From the IMG/VR virus record IMGVR_UViG_3300018424_000027, positions 1 through 56,326 of that record: a stretch of 56,326 bases of DNA; one strand, given 5' to 3'. Of the stretch, positions 1 through 8,609 are shown piece after piece (within the stretch, counting starts at the first letter, position 1; the number at the start of each line of letters is the position of its first letter). The stretch is from a virus. The notes under the pieces are model-generated. The model saw only the letters and a list, made by a program, of their open reading frames with translations. It was not told where the DNA came from and did not search any database. The translations under genes and the position numbers were made by a program.

Positions 1-15
1 CACTGGAGGATTTCT

Positions 16-417
16 TTGGATAACCTAATAAAGATGTCCTTCACTAAGGATGAGATCGAAGTCTACAAAAGGATTAGGTCTTTGCAACAGAATGTGGGTA
101 GGTTCTTGGAGGATTATATAAATCTTAATCTACCCGATACCGTCATTTTTGTTGGTCGTGATAAAAACAGACCGGAGGGAGTTGACTACATTGTAGACGG
201 TGTTTACTGGTCGGTAAAGAATGCTTGGAATACTGATAACCACTCTATGAAAATGTATAGAGAAGATCGGAATATACATCATTGGTATCGTCTAAATAAG
301 GACGGTACAACTAATTGGGACTCCCTATTTGTTGGGGGGTTGTCAGAGAGTGGGTTTATAGAATATGTGACAGGGGAGAAACAATCTTCTCTAGAGGATT
401 TTTTGTATGCAGTTTGA
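16..417 (+). CDS. Putative PD-(D/E)XK restriction-nuclease-like protein
   Basis: The 133-residue protein has a conserved-looking core, D..V.G..W.VKNAWNTDN (residues about 55-75). It resembles the D-x(n)-(E/V)xK arrangement and the VKN..NT/SEN pattern of some type II restriction endonucleases. The start is TTG at 16 with GGAGGA five bases upstream; the ATG at 34 lacks a ribosome binding site. The 3' end overlaps the next gene by 11 bases, so the two are probably co-translated. The family assignment is an inference from one short motif. Function and substrate are unknown; a homing or host-DNA nuclease is possible. Confidence 0.6.
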   Translation: MDNLIKMSFTKDEIEVYKRIRSLQQNVGRFLEDYINLNLPDTVIFVGRDKNRPEGVDYIVDGVYWSVKNAWNTDNHSMKMYREDRNIHHWYRLNKDGTTNWDSLFVGGLSESGFIEYVTGEKQSSLEDFLYAV

Positions 418-961
418 ACACTTGATGTGGAAAGAAGATGGGTGGGGTTATCTACCCGCAAACAAACACATCTTCGGTGCACTAAATCATATACGTGAAG
501 TGGTAAACCCCATGAGTGTATTAGAGATTGGATTTTATGCAGGACACTCTACCAGTTACATGGCAGAGCATTTCCATCCGGACTGCAAAATTATATCCTG
601 TTGTCCTGACCATCCACGAGGACGTGAGTATGGTGAGGTAGTGATGGAGAAGTACCCTAACGTGACAGTGCATCTTGTACCGTCACCTAAAATTTTAGAT
701 AGGGTGAGAGGTGAAGAGTTTGACCTAGTGTTTGTCGATGGTAATCATGATAAACAAAATGTGATCGATGATACTATCGTTGCGTTTCGACTAGGTGCGA
801 AGTATGTCTTGTATGACAATACGGAGTTACCACAAGTTGATATGGTGGTCAGAATTTTTGAAGATGAAGAACGTTTGAGATTTATAAAAAACTACCCATA
901 CCGCACAGACTTCAAAGGCGGTGGAGTTGGGGAGATGAGACTATATGAGTGCATTTACTAA
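407..961 (+). CDS. Class I SAM-dependent methyltransferase (Methyltransf_24-like)
   Basis: A 184-residue Rossmann methyltransferase. Motif I is VLEIGFYAGHS (residues 38-48) and the post-strand-4 acidic motif is FDLVFVDGNHD (about 105-115). The second motif is typical of small O-methyltransferase-like families acting on sugars or small molecules rather than DNA. There is no DPPY/NPPY motif, so it is unlikely to be a DNA adenine or N4-cytosine methylase. It overlaps both neighbours. A paralogue sharing EIGF.AGHST lies at 35087-35704. The substrate is unknown; nearby sugar-nucleotide genes make a glycan substrate plausible. Confidence 0.8.
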   Translation: MQFEHLMWKEDGWGYLPANKHIFGALNHIREVVNPMSVLEIGFYAGHSTSYMAEHFHPDCKIISCCPDHPRGREYGEVVMEKYPNVTVHLVPSPKILDRVRGEEFDLVFVDGNHDKQNVIDDTIVAFRLGAKYVLYDNTELPQVDMVVRIFEDEERLRFIKNYPYRTDFKGGGVGEMRLYECIY

Positions 962-1742
962 ATTTAATGAAGACCTGTTATCCTTATCCAAATATAAGAA
1001 AAAAGAACTAACCGATACCCTGAGTAATATCTTTACCATGCGGGTCATTGGTAACAAGACCCATGGTGACCTTGCAGAAGTTGCGATCACTGAGTTCATC
1101 AACGAACACATGAAAGGATACAACTGTGTCCATGTGGGTAAAGAGTTGTTCCGTTCTAAGGGACACGAAGAGGACGTGATAGTAACGAATACTGATAACT
1201 ACGATGAGTTCCCTATCAGTCTGAAGGCATACGGAGACGGGCCACTGCAATTGTCTACTGACAAAGAATGTCTCATGTTTCCATTACTAGAATCCTACGG
1301 ATCAGAGATTACTGATCCAGAAGAAATTCAGGATGTCTTTGATCACGAAGCGTTCAGTCACTTCGGTAAGATGAATGTCCTACCCTTGATCTACAAGGAG
1401 AATAAACTGGAGTGCAACATTCTTGTTTTCAATGCAAGAAAGGCAGAGTTGAATACCAGATACATACGACTACTTGAGTCTGGGTCTGGAAGAAAGCATC
1501 CGGTCTATAGATTCTATGATAGGTACGGTGACTATATCATGGAGGTCAGATACGGAGGTAGAACTGCTAATGCATTGCAACGTGGACTCTGGACTCACAC
1601 CAAGAACGCTAACCAGTACTTTAAGAGTGCGACAGATGGGTGGATCAAGTACAGAATCAATAACACTCTAGTCCAGTTGTTTGCACGTGCCCTGATATCA
1701 AATCCTGATCAGCTTGACAAAGTACTATGTGATCTGTTATAA
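945..1742 (+). CDS. Putative type II restriction endonuclease-like protein
   Basis: A 265-residue protein. The N-terminal half contains GDLAEVAITEFIN (about 43-55), EEDVIV (about 75) and PISLKAYGDGPLQLSTDK (about 90-107). An acidic residue followed by ISLKAY matches the active-site pattern of PD-(D/E)XK nucleases, and the downstream GPLQL.TD is seen in several type II restriction enzymes. The start overlaps the methyltransferase by 17 bases. The last codons contain the -35 and -10 of a promoter for the next gene. No partner DNA methylase is evident, so self-protection would have to come from DNA modification elsewhere. This is a family-level inference. Confidence 0.55.
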   Translation: MSAFTKFNEDLLSLSKYKKKELTDTLSNIFTMRVIGNKTHGDLAEVAITEFINEHMKGYNCVHVGKELFRSKGHEEDVIVTNTDNYDEFPISLKAYGDGPLQLSTDKECLMFPLLESYGSEITDPEEIQDVFDHEAFSHFGKMNVLPLIYKENKLECNILVFNARKAELNTRYIRLLESGSGRKHPVYRFYDRYGDYIMEVRYGGRTANALQRGLWTHTKNANQYFKSATDGWIKYRINNTLVQLFARALISNPDQLDKVLCDLL

Positions 1743-1743
1743 T
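1714..1743 (+). promoter_or_regulatory. Sigma70-type promoter for the primase-like gene, possibly leaderless
   Basis: TTGACA (1714-1719) and TATAAT (1738-1743), both perfect consensus, are separated by 18 bases. They sit in the last codons of the upstream gene. The expected start site, about 7 bases after the -10, falls on or beside the ATG at 1750, and no Shine-Dalgarno precedes that ATG. The transcript may therefore be leaderless. Confidence 0.7.
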
Positions 1744-1749
1744 GAATAC

Positions 1750-2691
1750 ATGCGATACGAATTAACGATATTCAAAAATCAATTTGACAACAAAACGCAC
1801 CGGCGAGTGTCACTCTCAGACTGGGATGAACTCGTTGGGTTGTTGCGTGGGTTGTCTGAACAACAAGGAGAGAAGGGTGGAAATAATTCTAGTCCTCTTA
1901 TTACTCCTGCTATTTTTCAAACCGATAGCACACGTAGTAATAAATCTACTGTATGTTGGGCTGGTTGGTGTGCTGTTGATGTGGACGATCATGTTTTTCC
2001 TCATGATGTACTATCTCTAGAAGAATCATTGCAGGAGAAGTTTGGTCACTTGGACTATGTGGTATACAACACTGCGAGTTCCCGTGAGGATATGCCGAAG
2101 TTCCGCATTGTCTTTAGACTGAACGAACACATTGAGAACGAACGCATCAAACCATTCTGGTATGCACTGAACACAGAACTGGGTGAGATAGGAGATCCGC
2201 AAACTAAGGATCTTGCACGTATGTATTATGTACCTGCAATATATCCTGACGCATTCAGTTTCTTTTTTACTAACTCAGGTGACGCACTAAACGTCTCTGA
2301 GTTAATTGCTAAGTATCCGTATGTAGAGAAGACAGGCAACTCATTCCTAGATCGACTACCACCAGAGATGCAGAAAGAGATAATTGAGTATCGTAAGAAT
2401 CAACTAAATAACACCGACATCAATTGGATATCCTATAGAGACTGTCCGTTCTGGCCACGTAAACTGGGTGCAGAGTATCAGTCGATTACTGGTACAGGTT
2501 GGTATCACAAGATGTATCAAATAATGATTGCGATTGCCGGACGTGCATTCGAGAAGGGTTACCCTATCACCGCAAATCAAATTGCAGATATGTGTAAGGA
2601 GTTTGATCGTGAGACAGGTAACTGGTATGAGAATCGTCCACTGATCGTAGAGGCAGACAGAGCACTGGAGTACATATACAGAAATGGATAG
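1750..2691 (+). CDS. Primase-like (AEP / replication-initiator type) protein
   Basis: A 313-residue protein. It has an acidic motif CAVDVDDH, then a YNTASSREDMPKFRIVFRL segment about 50 residues later, and D..ARMYYVP further on. The order DxD, T.S......RFR.v..L and aRmyy resembles archaeo-eukaryotic primase-type domains and related replication proteins of phages and plasmids. In T4 the primase gp61 works with helicase gp41; here a gp41 homologue lies 3 kb downstream, so this could be its primase partner. ATG 1750 is preferred over the TTG at 1714 because that TTG is part of the promoter -35. The role is inferred. Confidence 0.6.
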   Translation: MRYELTIFKNQFDNKTHRRVSLSDWDELVGLLRGLSEQQGEKGGNNSSPLITPAIFQTDSTRSNKSTVCWAGWCAVDVDDHVFPHDVLSLEESLQEKFGHLDYVVYNTASSREDMPKFRIVFRLNEHIENERIKPFWYALNTELGEIGDPQTKDLARMYYVPAIYPDAFSFFFTNSGDALNVSELIAKYPYVEKTGNSFLDRLPPEMQKEIIEYRKNQLNNTDINWISYRDCPFWPRKLGAEYQSITGTGWYHKMYQIMIAIAGRAFEKGYPITANQIADMCKEFDRETGNWYENRPLIVEADRALEYIYRNG

Positions 2692-3625
2692 AAAGTTTTT
2701 AATTACAGGGGCAGCGGGATTTATCGGATCTCAGTTGATGAACACACTGTACAATGCAGGAGAGAAGGTGATTGGGTTAGACAACTTTAATGATCACCTG
2801 TATTCACCCACACTAAAAAAGGATAGGGTCAATCACTTTGACATCGATGTCAGATATGTTGATATTCGTAACTCGTATCACCTAGAAGAGTTTCTGGTTA
2901 AACATCAACCCACAGATATCATTCACCTTGCCGCACATGCGGGTGTACGTGACTCGTTTGGTAAAGAGAAACAATACCATGAGAACAATATCGACGGAAC
3001 TCAAAACCTGATTGATCTATGTAAGAAGCATTTACCTAATGTACGCATCGTGTATGCATCAACCTCTTGTGTCTTTGCGGGATCTGAGTTACCGTGGACT
3101 GAGGGTAAAGAAACAGGTAAGCAGTTGAACCCATACGGTTGGTCTAAGTGGACTAATGAATGTCAGTTCCAAGCATCCGGTTTGAATAATGTGGGTCTAC
3201 GTTTCTTTACTGTATATGGCCCTTGGGGAAGACCTGACATGGCACTGTTTAGTTTCACCAAGAACATTATTGCAGGTGAACCGATTACTGTGTTCAACTA
3301 CGGAGACATGAAACGTGACTTTACCTACGTTGATGACATCATAGATGGTATTCTGTGTGTATTGTTTGAGGACGCACCTTCTGGAGAGATCTACAATATC
3401 GGTAGAGGTAGTCCGGTTCAGTTGATGGACTTCATTAAAGAGATTGAGAAGAATGTTGGTAAGTCTGCAATATATGACATGCAACCTAAACATCCTGCAG
3501 ACACACTAGAAACATATTCAAACACTTCTAAACTAGAAGCACTGGGTTATCACCCTCACACTGACGTGAGTGTGGGTATTAAGAATTTTTACGATTGGTA
3601 TGTGGAGTATCATAATGGCAGATAA
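2684..3625 (+). CDS. NAD-dependent UDP-sugar epimerase (UDP-glucuronate 4-epimerase-like)
   Basis: A 313-residue extended short-chain dehydrogenase. It has the N-terminal NAD motif GAAGFIGS (residues 8-15), YASTSCVF with the catalytic-region serine, YGWSK carrying the YxxxK pair (about 151-155), RFFTVYGPWGRPDM and KRDFTYVDDI. The latter two are characteristic of GalE and uronate 4-epimerases. It probably interconverts UDP-glucuronate and UDP-galacturonate in the host cytoplasm. The next gene is a UDP-sugar 6-dehydrogenase, so the pair would make UDP-uronates for phage- or host-surface glycans. It overlaps the upstream gene by 8 bases. Confidence 0.9.
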   Translation: MDRKFLITGAAGFIGSQLMNTLYNAGEKVIGLDNFNDHLYSPTLKKDRVNHFDIDVRYVDIRNSYHLEEFLVKHQPTDIIHLAAHAGVRDSFGKEKQYHENNIDGTQNLIDLCKKHLPNVRIVYASTSCVFAGSELPWTEGKETGKQLNPYGWSKWTNECQFQASGLNNVGLRFFTVYGPWGRPDMALFSFTKNIIAGEPITVFNYGDMKRDFTYVDDIIDGILCVLFEDAPSGEIYNIGRGSPVQLMDFIKEIEKNVGKSAIYDMQPKHPADTLETYSNTSKLEALGYHPHTDVSVGIKNFYDWYVEYHNGR

Positions 3626-4616
3626 TTTTGATGAGTTCGTTCCTGAGAAACCTACCGAAGGAACACCAGAACCTATCAACCCCAACAACCCGTTGAAAAT
3701 GGGTATCGTGGGTCATGGTTTCGTAGGTAAAGCAGTAGAGTATGCATTCTATCATCCTATGATTGAACACTTCTTGGTAGATCCTATTTACAATACAAGT
3801 GTAGACGATCTCATCGATTGGAAACCTCAGCTTGTATTTGTATGTGCACCGACACCTCAGAACCCTGACAGCGGATTCGTAGATGCGTCTATTGTAGAAG
3901 ATGCAGTACTGAAGTTGATCTACCACACTAACGCATTTGTTGTTGTGAAATCAACAATCACACCAGACATTGTAGACCGACTGTACAACTCTATCGAACC
4001 ACAAGACTATGATCGGTTCTGTTATAACCCTGAGTTCCTGACAGAGAAATCCGCATGTGAGGATTTTGTAAATGCGGAACATCATGTGTTTGGTGGTACA
4101 CAGAAAGCATGTGATGAAATTTCACAGATCTATGATATTTTTTCTAACTGTAAATCAGATAAGTATTACCGCATGTCCGGTTGTGAAGCGTCATTTGTCA
4201 AGTATGCAACCAATGCATATCTTGCAACCAAACTGACCTTCTTCAATCAACTGAAGGATGTGGTGGATTCATTTGACTGCAGTTACAATATGATTACTCG
4301 TGCAATGGGTGCAGATGATCGTATTGGAGTAAAACATACACGAGTGCCCGGCCCCGATAAGAAACGTGGGTTCGGTGGTGCGTGTCTACCAAAGGACACA
4401 ATGGCGTTTTTAAAGTTTTCCGAAACTCGTGGTAAGGAAAATAATTTCGATTTGTTGCAGAAAGTGCTTGACATTAATAGTGCTTATCGTGTACAATATG
4501 ATCTAGATGAACGTGAAAAAGTAAACAACATTACATTTGGAGATGATGATGTCAATAATGGACAAACTGAAGAAGAACTCAAAACTCAAGGCAACGGAAG
4601 TACTGTCGGAGAGTAA
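3615..4616 (+). CDS. UDP-glucose/GDP-mannose 6-dehydrogenase family protein
   Basis: A 333-residue protein. The NAD-binding GIVGHGFVGKA follows a short Pro/Asn-rich N terminus. Other family motifs are CAPTPQNP, VVKSTITPD, CYNPEFLTEKSA, EASFVKYATNAYLA and FGGACLPKD, the last holding the catalytic cysteine. Such enzymes oxidise the C6 alcohol of a nucleotide sugar to a uronate in two NAD-dependent steps. It is short for the family (usually about 390-450), mainly at the C terminus. ATG 3615 is chosen for its GGAG at 3604. It overlaps the epimerase by 11 bases and uvsX by 68 bases. UDP-glucose is the likely, but unproven, substrate. Confidence 0.88.
   Translation: MADNFDEFVPEKPTEGTPEPINPNNPLKMGIVGHGFVGKAVEYAFYHPMIEHFLVDPIYNTSVDDLIDWKPQLVFVCAPTPQNPDSGFVDASIVEDAVLKLIYHTNAFVVVKSTITPDIVDRLYNSIEPQDYDRFCYNPEFLTEKSACEDFVNAEHHVFGGTQKACDEISQIYDIFSNCKSDKYYRMSGCEASFVKYATNAYLATKLTFFNQLKDVVDSFDCSYNMITRAMGADDRIGVKHTRVPGPDKKRGFGGACLPKDTMAFLKFSETRGKENNFDLLQKVLDINSAYRVQYDLDEREKVNNITFGDDDVNNGQTEEELKTQGNGSTVGE
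4468..4497 (+). promoter_or_regulatory. Candidate sigma70-type promoter for uvsX
   Basis: TTGACA (4468-4473) and TACAAT (4492-4497), 18 bases apart, lie inside the end of the 6-dehydrogenase gene. The expected start is about 45 bases before the uvsX ATG. The match is good, but it lies in coding DNA and lacks the conserved spacer of the repeated early promoters. Confidence 0.45.
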
Positions 4617-5610
4617 GTTCTTCACTGAAAAAGATATGGTTCCCACCAATGTTCCTATGGTGAACGTTGCGTTATCGGGATCCTTTGATGGTGGTGTTAC
4701 GCCGGGACTTACAGTCCTAGCAGGGCCATCTAAACACTTTAAAACATCGTTCGCCCTATTGATGGCGGGTGCGTATCTGGAGGCAAAGAAAGATGCGGTA
4801 TTACTATTCTATGATAGTGAGTTCGGTTCCCCCCAATCATATTTCGAACAGTTTGGAATTGATACTAGTCGGGTGCTTCATACTCCTATCACAAATGTAG
4901 AGGAACTGAAGTTCGATCTGACTGCTCAACTCGAAGCAATGGATCGTGATGATGATGTCATTATCGTGATTGATTCGATTGGTAACCTTGCATCCAAGAA
5001 AGAACTTGAGGATGCACTGAACGAAAAGTCTGTCGCAGATATGTCTCGTGCGAAAGCACTGAAGGGACTGTTCCGTATGGCAACTCCCTATCTTGCAATG
5101 AAGAGTATTCCCTTACTCGCAGTTAACCACACCTACAAAGAAATCGGTCTTTTCCCCAAAGACATCGTAGGTGGTGGTACTGGTATCTACTACTCTGCAG
5201 ATAACATCTGGATTCTTGGCAGACAACAAGACAAAGTAGGTACAGAGATTAAAGGATACCACTTTGTAATCAATGTGGAGAAAAGTCGTTATGTTAAAGA
5301 AAAGTCTAAGATCCCTATCTCAGTTTCTTGGGATGGTGGTGTCCAACGTTTCAGCGGTCTTCTGGATGTTGCTCTCGCTGGCGGTTATGTTGCTAAGCCT
5401 AGTAACGGTTGGTACTGTAGGGTTGATACTTCTACTGGTGAGTTGGTTGATCCAAAGGTTCGACTCGCTCAAACATTGGATGAAGAATTCTGGACTCCTA
5501 TCCTAGAATTCACTGACTTCAAAGAGTTTGTAGAAAAACAATTCAAAATTGGCTTGCCAACTCAAGTAGATCCTGATACAATAGTAGATTCAGATGACGA
5601 AAACGATTAA
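4549..5610 (+). CDS. uvsX: UvsX-type RecA-family recombinase
   Basis: A 353-residue RecA-like recombinase of the T4 UvsX branch (T4 UvsX is about 390 residues). The Walker A motif is GPSKHFKT (59-66); the GPSK.FKT/S form is diagnostic of UvsX. Walker B is VIIVIDSIGNL (about 137-147). It forms ATP-dependent filaments on single-stranded DNA for recombination-dependent replication and repair. ATG 4549 is chosen among clustered ATGs because GGAG at 4539-4542 is six bases upstream. It heads a tight run with an unknown gene and the gp41-type helicase, as in other T4-like phages. The C terminus is acidic (DDEND). Confidence 0.95.
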   Translation: MSIMDKLKKNSKLKATEVLSESKFFTEKDMVPTNVPMVNVALSGSFDGGVTPGLTVLAGPSKHFKTSFALLMAGAYLEAKKDAVLLFYDSEFGSPQSYFEQFGIDTSRVLHTPITNVEELKFDLTAQLEAMDRDDDVIIVIDSIGNLASKKELEDALNEKSVADMSRAKALKGLFRMATPYLAMKSIPLLAVNHTYKEIGLFPKDIVGGGTGIYYSADNIWILGRQQDKVGTEIKGYHFVINVEKSRYVKEKSKIPISVSWDGGVQRFSGLLDVALAGGYVAKPSNGWYCRVDTSTGELVDPKVRLAQTLDEEFWTPILEFTDFKEFVEKQFKIGLPTQVDPDTIVDSDDEND

Positions 5611-5974
5611 TGTAAATAAAGCTTCTGAAGGGGTCGATTATGAAATGATCCCTGTTGATTATGTTGATAATGATGCCGCATGGGATGTACGTATCTTACG
5701 TGGCGATTTTGTGGAAACCGTTATACGGTATGGGACAATCAAGTTTGATGGAACTCGTGACTGCCTCACTTTCAACTTTCGGGTTGTACAGTCACCTGTT
5801 CCATTCCTTGAACCTAGTAACGTAGAACTTCAGGAACGTGCCGCAGATATCTTAGAGGATATTATCGAACGTGGATGTCATGATGGTTGGATCTATACTA
5901 AAGAACGGTTAAATAAGGATGATGATGGAAATACAATTGGAACAAACGATTCTACGGAATCTATTGACGAATGA
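5594..5974 (+). CDS. Conserved hypothetical protein between uvsX and helicase
   Basis: A 126-residue protein with no motif I can assign. It has mixed alpha/beta character, the core GTIKFDGTRDCLTFNFRVV, and an acidic, Asn/Thr-rich C terminus. The ATG overlaps the end of uvsX by 17 bases, and the gene overlaps the helicase start by about 50 bases, so it is translationally coupled to both. Its position suggests a replication or recombination accessory role. Confidence 0.75.
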   Translation: MTKTINVNKASEGVDYEMIPVDYVDNDAAWDVRILRGDFVETVIRYGTIKFDGTRDCLTFNFRVVQSPVPFLEPSNVELQERAADILEDIIERGCHDGWIYTKERLNKDDDGNTIGTNDSTESIDE

Positions 5975-7316
5975 CCAGTATGCGAGGAAGGTAGCAGCGT
6001 TTCTGACACCTGACTACTTCGAGGGTGTCTACAAAGGACTCTTCAAAGAGTTCACACAATTTATTGCGAAGTACAATAAACTTCCTACTATGGAAGCATT
6101 CAAAATTGAGATCGATGAGAATAATCGACTCAACGATGAGCAGTACCGACATGCTATCGAACTGCTCCCTAATATCTTTACACCAGAACCAGAGAACCTT
6201 GAATGGTTGATTGATCGTACTGAGAAGTGGTGTCAAGACCGTGCGGTATTCAATGCGGTAATGGAATCTATAAGTATTATTGATGGGAAGCACCAGACGC
6301 TATCTAAGAATGCAATACCGGATGTATTGAGTAAGGCACTGGGTGTGACCTTCGATACAAATATCGGACACGACTACTTAGAGAACGTAGAAGAGCGTTT
6401 TGACTTCTACCATACTCAAGAGGAGAAACTGCCTTTTGACTTGGACTACTTCAACCGTATCACTAAAGGTGGACTACCTAACAAAACTCTCAACATCGCA
6501 CTTGCAGGTACGGGTGTTGGTAAGAGTCTTTTCATGTGTCATTGTGCTGGCAGTGCCTTGTCACAAGGGAAGAATGTCCTGTACATCACTATGGAGATGG
6601 CTGAAGAACGTATTGCGGAACGGATCGATGCAAATCTACTTAACGTCCCGATAGATCAACTAGAGAACCTATCTAAGGATATGTTCACCGACAAGGTACA
6701 TGCGATTGCGAAGAAGACGCAGGGTAAACTGGTTGTTAAGGAATACCCGACAGGACAGGCGAATGCGTCACACTTCCGTGCGTTGTTGAACGAACTAAAA
6801 CTAAAGAAGAATTTTGTACCCGATATCATCTATATCGATTACCTAAATATATGTGCATCATCCCGTATGAAATCTATGGGTGGTGCGATTAATTCTTATA
6901 CATATATTAAGTCGATAGCAGAAGAGTTACGTGGACTCGCAGTGGAATTCGATGTTCCTATTGTATCCGCAACACAAACGACTCGATCTGGTTATTCAAA
7001 TGATGACGTGGGTCTTGAAGATACATCTGAATCATTCGGTCTACCTGCAACTGCAGACTTCATGTTTGCCTTGATTTCAAATGAAGAGTTATCGAACAAC
7101 GGTCAAATACTTGTCAAGCAGTTGAAGAACAGGTATAACGATCCTACCACGTATCAGAGATTCGTTGTGGGTATTGACCGTAGTAAAATGAGGTTGTTCG
7201 ACGTTGATCAAAACACATCACCGTTGAATCAGGAAGAGGACACTGGCCCCGCATTCGATAATAGTTCAAGTGGTCAGCGACTCAGGTCAGAAAGATTCGA
7301 GGACTTTAGGGTATGA
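5925..7316 (+). CDS. 41: DnaB-family replicative helicase (T4 gp41-like)
   Basis: A 463-residue protein. The N-terminal domain resembles DnaB (LEQTILRNLLTNDQYARKV), followed by a linker and a RecA-like ATPase domain. Walker A is AGTGVGKS (194-201) and Walker B is IIYIDYLNIC (about 300). The length matches T4 gp41 (475). Family members form hexamers that unwind DNA ahead of the fork and load primase. ATG 5925 is chosen because AAGG at 5915-5918 is correctly spaced for it. The C terminus is acidic and disordered-looking. Neighbouring uvsX and the primase-like gene complete a T4-type replication module. Confidence 0.93.
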   Translation: MEIQLEQTILRNLLTNDQYARKVAAFLTPDYFEGVYKGLFKEFTQFIAKYNKLPTMEAFKIEIDENNRLNDEQYRHAIELLPNIFTPEPENLEWLIDRTEKWCQDRAVFNAVMESISIIDGKHQTLSKNAIPDVLSKALGVTFDTNIGHDYLENVEERFDFYHTQEEKLPFDLDYFNRITKGGLPNKTLNIALAGTGVGKSLFMCHCAGSALSQGKNVLYITMEMAEERIAERIDANLLNVPIDQLENLSKDMFTDKVHAIAKKTQGKLVVKEYPTGQANASHFRALLNELKLKKNFVPDIIYIDYLNICASSRMKSMGGAINSYTYIKSIAEELRGLAVEFDVPIVSATQTTRSGYSNDDVGLEDTSESFGLPATADFMFALISNEELSNNGQILVKQLKNRYNDPTTYQRFVVGIDRSKMRLFDVDQNTSPLNQEEDTGPAFDNSSSGQRLRSERFEDFRV

Positions 7317-7501
7317 CACCATACGAAACAGTAGCAATAATTATGACGTTGGTCACCTTGTCATTTTGGCACGGTCACCGACAAGGAAAGGAATCAGGAA
7401 GACTAGATGGTATTGAATACTGTCTGGAGTTCATGATAAAGAAAGGTTGGATGACCGAAGAAGGTCACAAAGAGATGGAAAGTTTAGGTGAGCGAACATA
7501 G
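7313..7501 (+). CDS. Small membrane-anchored hypothetical protein
   Basis: A 62-residue protein whose ATG overlaps the helicase stop as ATGA. Residues about 5-20 (TVAIIMTLVTLSFWHG) form one short hydrophobic segment, followed by a charged soluble tail. No family is recognised. Translational coupling supports it as real. Confidence 0.7.
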   Translation: MTPYETVAIIMTLVTLSFWHGHRQGKESGRLDGIEYCLEFMIKKGWMTEEGHKEMESLGERT

Positions 7502-7715
7502 TATACCGCCCGTATCGTCGGTAACTGCTCTACCCGTTTCAGGAACATATCCAACAACTCAACAGACAGAACCAGTGGAGAGACCGTTGGTGAAGTCAAC
7601 CGTTAAAATTCTAGCTGCAACGTCTCAACAACAAGAGACAGTTTACACCTACAATAGAAACGGACACTTGGAAAGTACAGTGGTAAGATCCCACTATATA
7701 AATTTGTTAATTTAA
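7488..7715 (+). CDS. Hypothetical small protein (GTG start)
   Basis: A 75-residue ORF starting at GTG 7488, overlapping the previous gene by 14 bases. It is rich in Ser, Thr, Val and Pro, with no recognised motif. It fills the space before thyX and has no competing ORF, which favours it being real. The start is uncertain. Confidence 0.5.
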   Translation: MSEHSIPPVSSVTALPVSGTYPTTQQTEPVERPLVKSTVKILAATSQQQETVYTYNRNGHLESTVVRSHYINLLI

Positions 7716-7729
7716 TGTAAGGAAGAATG

Positions 7730-8434
7730 ATGAGTGAAGTGAACTTGGTTGCGATTAGTAAACCGAACGTTGGTGTGACTGGTGATGTATTTGATGCAAA
7801 CGAGTTGATTGCATATGTTGCACGGGTGAGTAATCCGAGCAATCAGAGTAATAGTTCAACTGCACCAAAACTCTTACGGTATCTGATCAAGAATGATCAC
7901 TGGTCTCCGTTTGAGATGGTGCATATGACACTAGAGATTAAGACAACCCGTGATATCTCACGTCAGATTGTCCGACATCGCTCGTTCTCATTTCAAGAGT
8001 TTAGTCAACGATACGCAGAGTCAGAAGATTTTCTGCTTCGTGAAGCACGTCTGCAGGATCCTAAGAATCGACAGAACTCTGTTGAACTAGAGGATATCGA
8101 AGATTTTGGTAAGGGTGGTAACAAGACCCAACACGAGAGACTCTATGAAGACTGGAACATGCGACAATCCTTTATCATTAACGAGGCGAAGAAAGCATAT
8201 AACTGGGCACTAAATCAAGGTATTGCAAAGGAACAGGCACGTTCAGTGTTACCCGAAGGTAATACTCAAACCACAGTGTATATGGCAGGATCGTTGCGTT
8301 CATGGATTCACTATTGTCAATTGCGTCGAGGTAATGGTACACAGAAAGAACACCGTATCGTCGCTGATCAATGTTGGGAACATATCGTGACGCACTTCCC
8401 AGATGTTGCGGAGGCAGTAAATGAAATCAGTTAA
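7730..8434 (+). CDS. thyX: Flavin-dependent thymidylate synthase ThyX
   Basis: A 234-residue ThyX. The signature RHRxxSFQExSxR is complete at residues 82-94, and the C-terminal AR.VLPEG.....Y.aGslRsW segment (about 183-205) matches the substrate-binding region. It makes dTMP from dUMP using methylene-tetrahydrofolate, FAD and NADPH, supplying thymidine for phage replication together with the NrdAB genes at 36-39 kb. ATG 7730 is preferred to 7727 because AGGAAG at 7720-7725 leaves better spacing. The final bases overlap the next gene. Confidence 0.96.
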   Translation: MSEVNLVAISKPNVGVTGDVFDANELIAYVARVSNPSNQSNSSTAPKLLRYLIKNDHWSPFEMVHMTLEIKTTRDISRQIVRHRSFSFQEFSQRYAESEDFLLREARLQDPKNRQNSVELEDIEDFGKGGNKTQHERLYEDWNMRQSFIINEAKKAYNWALNQGIAKEQARSVLPEGNTQTTVYMAGSLRSWIHYCQLRRGNGTQKEHRIVADQCWEHIVTHFPDVAEAVNEIS

Positions 8435-8609
8435 TCGATTTATTTGTCCAGTTATAGAAGTGGACGGAGAACTTTGTCTGGAATTTCCAGATAATTTAAT
8501 GGATGCACTTGACTTATCAGTAGGTGATGTGTTATCATGGGAACCACAACCTATGGGAACGTGGGTACTTAAAAAATTTGTTGAGGAGAAAGAAAATGGA
8601 GAAGGGTGA
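8421..8609 (+). CDS. Small AbrB/SpoVT-like protein
   Basis: A 62-residue protein with the pattern ICPVIEVDGELCLEFPDNLMD..DLSVGDVLSW, ending in GTWVLKK. The layout (short strands, an LxFPxxL helix, then LxxGDxLxW) resembles AbrB/MazE swapped-hairpin DNA-binding domains. It overlaps thyX by 14 bases and the next gene by 14 bases. DNA binding is an inference. Confidence 0.65.
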   Translation: MKSVNRFICPVIEVDGELCLEFPDNLMDALDLSVGDVLSWEPQPMGTWVLKKFVEEKENGEG

